DNA from: Nitrospirota bacterium
GTDB taxonomy: Bacteria; NPL-UPA2; JAGMAN01
Assembly (NCBI GenBank): GCA_030605915.1
Contig: JAUWHM010000081.1
Coordinates: forward strand, 1-9,658
Direction of reading: 5' to 3'
Length of the DNA: 9,658 bases
Shown: positions 5,613-9,658 of the stretch, one piece after another
Layout: every line of letters starts with the position of its first letter
Position numbering within the stretch: position 1 is the stretch's first letter
Notes under the pieces: model-generated
Seen by the model: the letters and a program-made list of their open reading frames with translations, nothing else
What the model was told of the DNA's origin: nothing
The model's database searches: none
Made by a program: the position numbers and the translations under genes

Positions 5613-5981
5613 TCATACCACCTCTGGCGCTAAGCTGATTATCTTGGCGAAGTTCTTCTCCCTCAACTCCCCGGCCACTGGGCCGAATATCCTTGTTCCC
5701 ACTGGATTGCCCTGCTCGTCAATAATTACCGCTGCATTTCGGTCAAATTTTATATATGAGCCATCAGGGCGGCGGGTTTCTTTCTTCGTCCTGACGATAA
5801 CTGCTCTGACCACATTACCCTTCTTAATCGTCCCTCCCGGCACAGCTTCTTTAACCGAACCAATGATGATGTCCCCTATCGAGCCACTGCGTCGATTGCT
5901 GCCCCCCAGGACTGTAATACAGGCTATGCGTTTAGCCCCCGAGTTATCAGCAATATTTAGAATAGACCTCATCTGCACCAT
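5613..5981 (-). CDS. rplN: 50S ribosomal protein L14
   Basis: L14 is a universally conserved large-subunit protein that contacts 16S rRNA across the subunit interface (bridge B8) and lies near L19. The length of 122 residues is exactly the usual one. MVQMRSILNIADNSGAKR at the start, GDIIIGSVKEAVPGG (36-50), KKGNVVRAVIVRTKKETRRPDGSYIKFDRNAAVII (about 53-87) and GTRIFGPVAGELREKNFAKIISLAPEVV at the end are all typical. The ATG directly abuts the rpsQ TAG, so translation is probably coupled to rpsQ. The stop is followed by the 186-base structured spacer. Confidence 0.98.
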   Translation of the reverse strand: MVQMRSILNIADNSGAKRIACITVLGGSNRRSGSIGDIIIGSVKEAVPGGTIKKGNVVRAVIVRTKKETRRPDGSYIKFDRNAAVIIDEQGNPVGTRIFGPVAGELREKNFAKIISLAPEVV

Positions 5982-6239
5982 CTACTTCACTTTCTCCACA
6001 ATCTCCACCAACCGCCATCTCTTCTCTTTGCTTAAGGGTCTGGTCTCCACTATCTTTACTTTGTCTCCAACCTTGGCTCCACCTCGCTCATCATGTACCT
6101 TGAATTTAGTCGTTCTTCTAACGACCCGTTTATATACAGGATGCTTAACCAATCTCTCCACCGCTACCACGATGGTCTTATCCATCTTATCGCTGACAAC
6201 CTTCCCCACTCTAACTTTCCTATGTCCCCGTTTATTCAT
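5982..6239 (-). CDS. rpsQ: 30S ribosomal protein S17
   Basis: S17 is a primary 16S rRNA binder in the 5' domain with an OB fold. The protein has 85 residues, the usual bacterial length. The conserved VRVGKVVSDKMDKTIVVAVER segment is at about residues 9-29, HPVYKRVVRRTTKFKVHDE at about 33-51, and the VGDKVKIVETRPLSKEKRWRLVEIVE region that marks the family at about 57-82. The ATG forms a 4-base ATGA overlap with the rpmC stop, with AAAGG about six bases upstream. rpmC-rpsQ-rplN is the standard bacterial order. Confidence 0.98.
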   Translation of the reverse strand: MNKRGHRKVRVGKVVSDKMDKTIVVAVERLVKHPVYKRVVRRTTKFKVHDERGGAKVGDKVKIVETRPLSKEKRWRLVEIVEKVK

Positions 6240-6430
6240 TTTGCCTTTCTCTTCTCATTTACAATAGTCTTTATCCTGGCAATTGCTTTTCGAACTTCCC
6301 TGGCTCTACTTGGATTTTCCAGTTTTCCAGTCACTCGTTGTAGCCTTAAGTTGAAAAGCTCTTCTCGGGAATCAGACTCCTTCTGAGCTAATTCTTCTAA
6401 GGTCAACTGATGCAATTCACTCGCCTTCAT
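6236..6430 (-). CDS. rpmC: 50S ribosomal protein L29
   Basis: L29 is a small helical-hairpin protein beside L23 at the polypeptide exit, close to where signal recognition particle and trigger factor dock. The protein has 64 residues. MKASELHQLTLEELAQKESDSREELFNLRLQ and the motif TGKLENPSRAREVRKAIARIKTIVNE are typical (family pattern: LRFQxATGQLENPxRIRxVRRxIARIKT). The gene starts four bases after rplP with a weak GATGAG upstream. Its stop overlaps the rpsQ start by 4 bases. Confidence 0.97.
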   Translation of the reverse strand: MKASELHQLTLEELAQKESDSREELFNLRLQRVTGKLENPSRAREVRKAIARIKTIVNEKRKAK

Positions 6431-6434
6431 ATTC

Positions 6435-6842
6435 TCATCTGGTAATAAATTTCGTTCTCATGGGCAATTTATGAGCGGCCAAACGCATCGCCTCCCGAGC
6501 GGATTCCTCAGGAATACCTTCCAATTCAAACAAGATGCGTCCTGGCTTCACCACGGCCACCCAATATTCAGAGGAACCTTTCCCCTTGCCCATTCTGGTT
6601 TCAGCTGGTTTGGCGGTCACTGGCTTATCCGGGAATACCCTTATCCAGACCTTACCTCCCCGCTTAAGATGTCTGGTAAGGGCCACCCGGGCGGCCTCGA
6701 TTTGACGATCAGCAAGCCAGCTAGGCTCCAGAGCCTTAAGTCCATACTCACCAAAGCCAAGGGTTGAGGCTCGGCAGGATTTACCCTTCATTCGTCCCCT
6801 TTGAGCCTTACGAAACTTCACCCTTTTTGGCATGAGCGGCAT
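6435..6842 (-). CDS. rplP: 50S ribosomal protein L16
   Basis: L16 lies at the base of the central protuberance, contacts A-site tRNA and is needed for late 50S assembly. From the ATG at 6842 it has 135 residues, near the usual 136-144. MPLMPKRVKFRKAQRGRMKG opens the protein. FGEYGLKALEPSWLADRQIEAARVALTRHLKRGGKVWIR (30-68), FPDKPVTAKPAETRMGKGKG (70-89) and YWVAVVKPGRILFELEGI (93-110) follow. GGAGG lies nine bases before this ATG, inside the end of rpsC. The next ATG (6833) lacks a well-placed site, and an in-frame ATG at 6896 adds unconserved residues. The coding overlap with rpsC is 35 bases, the longest overlap seen in the window. Confidence 0.97.
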   Translation of the reverse strand: MPLMPKRVKFRKAQRGRMKGKSCRASTLGFGEYGLKALEPSWLADRQIEAARVALTRHLKRGGKVWIRVFPDKPVTAKPAETRMGKGKGSSEYWVAVVKPGRILFELEGIPEESAREAMRLAAHKLPMRTKFITR

Positions 6843-7479
6843 TCTTCTTTTCCTCCGGGAGAATCTCTCCCTTGAAGATCCAGACTTTAATTCCAATCAT
6901 CCCGTAGGTGGTCTTGGCCTCAAAGGTTCCATAATCTATATCACCTCGTAAAGTGTGTAATGGGACTCTCCCTTCTCGGTACCACTCCGAACGGGACATC
7001 TCTGCCCCACCTAAGCGTCCACTACAGGCTATCCTTATTCCCTTAGCTCCTAAGTCCATGGTCAGCCTTACTGCCTTCTTCATCGCTCTTCGGAAAGACA
7101 CCCTTCTCTCTAACTGCTGAGCAATCCCCTCGGCTACCAACCGAGCATCCAGGCCGGGATCCTTCACCTCCTGGATATCAATGAAGACCTGTCTTCCGGT
7201 CATCTCCTCCAATTCTTCTTTGAGGCGATCCACTTCCGCTCCTCTGCGTCCAATTATAATTCCGGGGCGGGCACTGTGAAGCGTTATCCTTACCCGATCT
7301 GAAGCTCTTTCGATCTCAATTCGAGCCACTCCAGCATGAGACAACTTATCCTTAACGTACTTACGAATCCTTATGTCTTCCTGAAGAAGGTTTCTGTACC
7401 CCTTCTTAGCAAACCAGCGTGAATCCCAGTCCCGGATAAATCCTAACCTAAATCCAATCGGATGAACCTTCTGACCCAT
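6808..7479 (-). CDS. rpsC: 30S ribosomal protein S3
   Basis: S3 lies at the mRNA entry tunnel in the 30S head and, with S4 and S5, helps unwind mRNA. The protein has 223 residues. MGQKVHPIGFRLG is the invariant start. The type II KH domain has its GxxG loop at 77-80 (GRRG, within RPGIIIGRRGAEV). The C-terminal domain covers about 130-205, with SGRLGGAEMSRSEWYREGRVPLHTLRGDIDYG. R130, R131 and K134 line up with E. coli R131, R132 and K135, residues linked to ribosomal helicase activity. The ATG is four bases after the rplV stop, behind GGAAGTGAGG. The lysine/alanine-rich tail overlaps the rplP start. Confidence 0.98.
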   Translation of the reverse strand: MGQKVHPIGFRLGFIRDWDSRWFAKKGYRNLLQEDIRIRKYVKDKLSHAGVARIEIERASDRVRITLHSARPGIIIGRRGAEVDRLKEELEEMTGRQVFIDIQEVKDPGLDARLVAEGIAQQLERRVSFRRAMKKAVRLTMDLGAKGIRIACSGRLGGAEMSRSEWYREGRVPLHTLRGDIDYGTFEAKTTYGMIGIKVWIFKGEILPEEKKNAAHAKKGEVS

Positions 7480-7483
7480 ACCC

Positions 7484-7837
7484 TCACTTCCTTCCTTCTC
7501 CCTCTTCCCGCTCTTTGAGCACTACCGTGATATGGCTTGACCTCTTAAGAATCTGAGTAGCTCTGCCCATGGCTCGGGGTATAAATCTTTTTAGAGATGA
7601 GCCAGCATTAACATAGGCTTGCGCCACATAGAGCCGGTCAACATTCACTTTAGAATCCCGCCCAGCGTTAACTAAGGCTGATTTGACTACCTTCTCCACC
7701 GGGCCTCTGGCTGCCTTTGGAGTAAACTTAAGGATAGCTAAGGCCTCATCCACTCTCTCTCCCCGAATGAGGTCGATGACTTGGCGAACCTTGCGCGCCG
7801 ATACAGGCACATATTTAGCAACTGCTCTTGCCTCCAC
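7484..7837 (-). CDS. rplV: 50S ribosomal protein L22
   Basis: L22 contacts all 23S rRNA domains, and its extended beta-hairpin lines the nascent-peptide tunnel next to L4. The protein has 117 residues. AKYVPVSARKVRQVIDLIRGERVDEALAIL (7-36), KVVKSALVNA (49-58) and the hairpin region GSSLKRFIPRAMGRATQILKRSSHITVVL (79-107) are typical. The tip of this loop is where macrolide-resistance changes occur in other species. No deletion or duplication is seen in it. The start is a GTG at 7837, with GAGG about nine bases upstream and 16 bases after the rpsS stop. The acidic/basic tail EREEGEGRK is variable in the family. Confidence 0.97.
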   Translation of the reverse strand: MEARAVAKYVPVSARKVRQVIDLIRGERVDEALAILKFTPKAARGPVEKVVKSALVNAGRDSKVNVDRLYVAQAYVNAGSSLKRFIPRAMGRATQILKRSSHITVVLKEREEGEGRK

Positions 7838-7853
7838 CTTTATTTACCTCATG

Positions 7854-8138
7854 TTATGTTTTGGTCGCTGAGCGCTCCGTGTGAGCACCATGGGCTCTGA
7901 AGGTTCTGGTGGGAGAAAACTCTCCCAACTTATGGCCCACCATCTCCTCAGTAATATAGGTGGGAACAAATTGTCTGCCGTTGTGAACGGCTATGGTGTA
8001 GCCAATAAATTCAGGGACAATGGTTGAACTTCGAGCCCAGGTTCTAATCACTTTCTTCTGGCCAGAATGAATCATCCTCTGGATCTTCTTTAATAACTTC
8101 TGATCGACATAAGGTCCCTTCTTAACTGACCTACTCAT
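7854..8138 (-). CDS. rpsS: 30S ribosomal protein S19
   Basis: S19 forms a complex with S13 in the 30S head close to A-site tRNA. The protein has 94 residues, close to the usual 92-93. MSRSVKKGPYVDQKLLKKI is the family start. IRTWARSSTIVPEFIGYTIAVHNGRQFVPTYITEEMVGHKLGEFSPTRTFRAH follows at about 31-83 and is highly conserved. GGAGG lies five bases before the ATG. The start shares one base with the rplB stop (TAATG). The position between rplB and rplV is universal in this operon. Confidence 0.98.
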   Translation of the reverse strand: MSRSVKKGPYVDQKLLKKIQRMIHSGQKKVIRTWARSSTIVPEFIGYTIAVHNGRQFVPTYITEEMVGHKLGEFSPTRTFRAHGAHTERSATKT

Positions 8139-8953
8139 TATTTCCTCCCCTTCACAATATAGCGGTCTCGGCCCTTTCTTCTCCTGGTCTTATATCCCTT
8201 GGTCGGTTGGCCCCAGGGACTAACTGGGTGTCTTCCCCCTGAGCTCTTTCCTTCCCCTCCCCCTAAGGGGTGATCTACTGGATTCATAGCTACTCCCCGC
8301 ACTCGAGGACGCCATCCCAGCCATCGGGAACGGCCAGCCTTCCCGCTTTGAATGCTCCTATGATCTATGTTACCCACCTGACCAATAGTAGCTTGACAGT
8401 TTAACTGGATTAGTCTGACCTCACTCGAAGATAGTTTAACTGAAGCATAATTTCCCTCCTTGGTGAGAATCTGAGCCGCTCCACCGGCAGTGCGCACTAA
8501 TTGCCCTCCTTTGCCCGGTTTAAATTCAATGTTATGAACGAGCGTCCCTTCCGGGATACACCTTAAGGGAAGTGTGTTTCCTATCTTAACCTCAGCCTTC
8601 TCGCTGGAGATTATCCTATCTCCCACTCTTAATCCTGAGGGCGAAATGATATATCTCTTCTCCCCATCATCATAATGGAGAAGAGCAATTCTACTGGAGC
8701 GATTTGGATCGTACTCTATAGAGGCTACCTTAGCTGGGATATCTACCTTATCCCGCTTAAAATCGATCACTCGATAATGGCGTTTGTGGCCACCTCCTCT
8801 ATGCCTGACCACAATCCTCCCCTGGAAGTTCCTCCCCCCTTTCTTACTCAAAGGTCTGAGTAACGACTTTTGTGGACGGGTAGTAGTAATCTCCTCAAAG
8901 TTAGAACCAACTTTGAATCTTCTGGCCGCCGTTATTGGTTTATATTCTTTCAT
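8138..8953 (-). CDS. rplB: 50S ribosomal protein L2
   Basis: L2 is required for subunit association and the peptidyl-transferase centre. It has an OB-fold domain, an SH3-like domain and a long C-terminal tail. The protein has 271 residues (E. coli 273). GGRNFQGRIVVRHRGGGHKRHYR (39-61), YDPNRSSRIALLHY (81-94), GNTLPLRCIPEGTLVHNIE (126-143) and GVAMNPVDHPLGGGEGK (220-236) are in place. H228 matches the functionally important E. coli His229. The residue two places after it is Leu instead of the His seen in E. coli, a change tolerated in some other bacterial lineages. The ATG overlaps the rplW stop by 4 bases. Its own ribosome-binding site is weak, so coupling is likely. Confidence 0.98.
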   Translation of the reverse strand: MKEYKPITAARRFKVGSNFEEITTTRPQKSLLRPLSKKGGRNFQGRIVVRHRGGGHKRHYRVIDFKRDKVDIPAKVASIEYDPNRSSRIALLHYDDGEKRYIISPSGLRVGDRIISSEKAEVKIGNTLPLRCIPEGTLVHNIEFKPGKGGQLVRTAGGAAQILTKEGNYASVKLSSSEVRLIQLNCQATIGQVGNIDHRSIQSGKAGRSRWLGWRPRVRGVAMNPVDHPLGGGEGKSSGGRHPVSPWGQPTKGYKTRRRKGRDRYIVKGRK

Positions 8954-9228
8954 ACTAGCTCTATCTTATCCCCTTCCCTTAGCGTGACAATAGCTTTCTT
9001 CCAATCCGGGGTCTTTCCTTCCCGGTAGCGAACGCGCTTCTTCTTTCCGGGCATCTTGACTGTGTTTACCTTGATGGCCTTCACTTTAAATATCTCTTCC
9101 ACTGCTCTTTTTATCTGGATCTTATTTGCTCTTCTATCTACAGCAAGACAATATTTATTCCCCTTCTGGCTAAGGTCAGTGCTCTTCTCAGTAATTACTG
9201 GACTTTTTATGATTGTGCGTGGGTCCAT
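8950..9228 (-). CDS. rplW: 50S ribosomal protein L23
   Basis: L23 forms the main docking site for trigger factor and signal recognition particle at the exit tunnel. The protein has 92 residues, typical for bacteria. IIKSPVITEKST (6-17), ANKIQIKRAVEEIFKVKAIKVNTVKMPGKKKRV (about 34-66) and the end KTPDWKKAIVTLREGDKIELV are family hallmarks. The KVNTVKMPGKKKR stretch corresponds to the extended loop that enters the tunnel. The ATG lies 22 bases inside the end of rplD, with a GGAAG-like site upstream. The stop shares ATGA with the rplB start. Confidence 0.98.
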   Translation of the reverse strand: MDPRTIIKSPVITEKSTDLSQKGNKYCLAVDRRANKIQIKRAVEEIFKVKAIKVNTVKMPGKKKRVRYREGKTPDWKKAIVTLREGDKIELV

Positions 9229-9658
9229 TTTAACAGTCTCGCTTCCAATTGAGACAGAGCCTCCTTAGTTATAATTAGTTTATCGTGGCTCAGTACATCA
9301 TAAGTATTTAAGGTGAGGGGTAAGCTCAAACTACAATTAGGAATATTGTTAGAATATTTTTTTACCTTTTCATCGACGCTGGAGAGAACCAGCAAGGTCT
9401 TATCCTGAGCCTTTAAGCTGCGAAGCACTTCTACCATTTCCTTTGTCTTCACCCTTTCCAACTTAAGCTCATCCAGGATAGCCAACTTGCCTTCCTCCAT
9501 TTTCGAGCTGAGGGCTGAGCACAGGGCCAATCTTTTCGCCTTCTTAGGAGCCGAGTAGGAATAATCCCTGGGCTTTGGTCCAATAAAGTACCCCCACGAC
9601 CCCATGTAGGGGAAGGGGTTGGACCAGCCCGGGCCCCGCCATGACCTTTGATCCCCCA
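9207..9658 (-). CDS. rplD: 50S ribosomal protein L4, start missing and frame broken near window end
   Basis: L4 binds 23S rRNA and lines the exit tunnel with L22. In E. coli it also represses the S10 operon by attenuation and translational control. The C-terminal two thirds are intact up to the TAA at 9207: IGPKPRDYSYSAPKKAKRLALCSALSSK, then DKTLLVLSS, NTYDVLSHDKLIITKEAL. Upstream of about 9582 this frame stops resembling L4. The conserved tunnel-loop motif appears in another frame: KGHGGARAGPTPSPTWGRGGTL (9592-9651), equivalent to KGTGRARxGxxRSPxWxxGGxxFGP. One extra base between 9582 and 9592 would join the two parts perfectly. The upstream part also has several substitutions at near-invariant positions. 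A sequence error near a contig end is more likely than a true pseudogene, since L4 is essential. The start codon lies outside the window. Confidence 0.9.
   Translation of the reverse strand, partial: GDQRSWRGPGWSNPFPYMGSWGYFIGPKPRDYSYSAPKKAKRLALCSALSSKMEEGKLAILDELKLERVKTKEMVEVLRSLKAQDKTLLVLSSVDEKVKKYSNNIPNCSLSLPLTLNTYDVLSHDKLIITKEALSQLEARLLKWTHAQS

Noticed and set aside
5327..5616. Minus-strand open frames of 62 and 87 codons crossing the rplN-rplX spacer
   Set aside because: The products are low-complexity and rich in Arg, Leu, Ser and Ala, they read through repeats and partly overlap rplX in another frame, and they resemble no known family. One begins with an ATGA at the rplN stop, but I see no good ribosome-binding site.
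5644..6267. Plus-strand open frame of 207 codons opposite rplN and rpsQ
   Set aside because: It is a complementary-strand shadow of two clear ribosomal protein genes, with no recognisable domain.
9606..9658. A genuine ten-residue insertion in the L4 loop (reading the downstream frame straight through to the window end)
   Set aside because: The other frame gives a gap-free match to the conserved L4 loop, so a one-base frameshift is a simpler explanation.
1..9658. A novel defence, mobile or biosynthetic system
   Set aside because: Every gene is a known translation, secretion or nucleotide-metabolism gene; no transposase, CRISPR array, integrase, tRNA or unknown gene was found.

Overview
The window is a run of core translation and secretion genes, all read from the minus strand. 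It is the S10/spc ribosomal protein cluster of a bacterium. In transcription order (high to low coordinates) it holds rplD (L4, partial), rplW (L23), rplB (L2), rpsS (S19), rplV (L22), rpsC (S3), rplP (L16), rpmC (L29), rpsQ (S17), rplN (L14), rplX (L24), rplE (L5), rpsN (zinc-type S14), rpsH (S8), rplF (L6), rplR (L18), rpsE (S5), rplO (L15), secY and adk (partial). The order is the classical one, except that rpmD (L30) is missing between rpsE and rplO.

The proteins are clearly bacterial, but nothing here fixes the phylum. Base composition looks close to balanced. S14, L24 and adenylate kinase all carry Cys4 zinc sites. Loss of L30 is known in Cyanobacteria/plastids and in the CPR radiation, among others. 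An uncultivated, deep-branching lineage is plausible, but this is inference only. Both ends cut through genes, so the window may be a whole short contig.

Genes are packed very tightly. Stops and starts mostly abut or overlap by 1-35 bases, which suggests translational coupling in one long transcript. Only two spacers exceed 20 bases: rplN-rplX (186 bases) and rpsH-rplF (164 bases). Both are rich in inverted repeats. The second starts with a terminator-like hairpin directly after the rpsH stop, so it may attenuate or split the transcript. No stretch of more than 300 bases lacks a gene.

I found no new gene system. The most interesting signals are small. Two conserved proteins (L6 and Adk) carry about nine extra residues encoded by near-perfect DNA palindromes. 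The two structured spacers contain similar GC-rich hairpins. The L4 gene is frameshifted next to the window end, most simply read as a contig-end sequence error.
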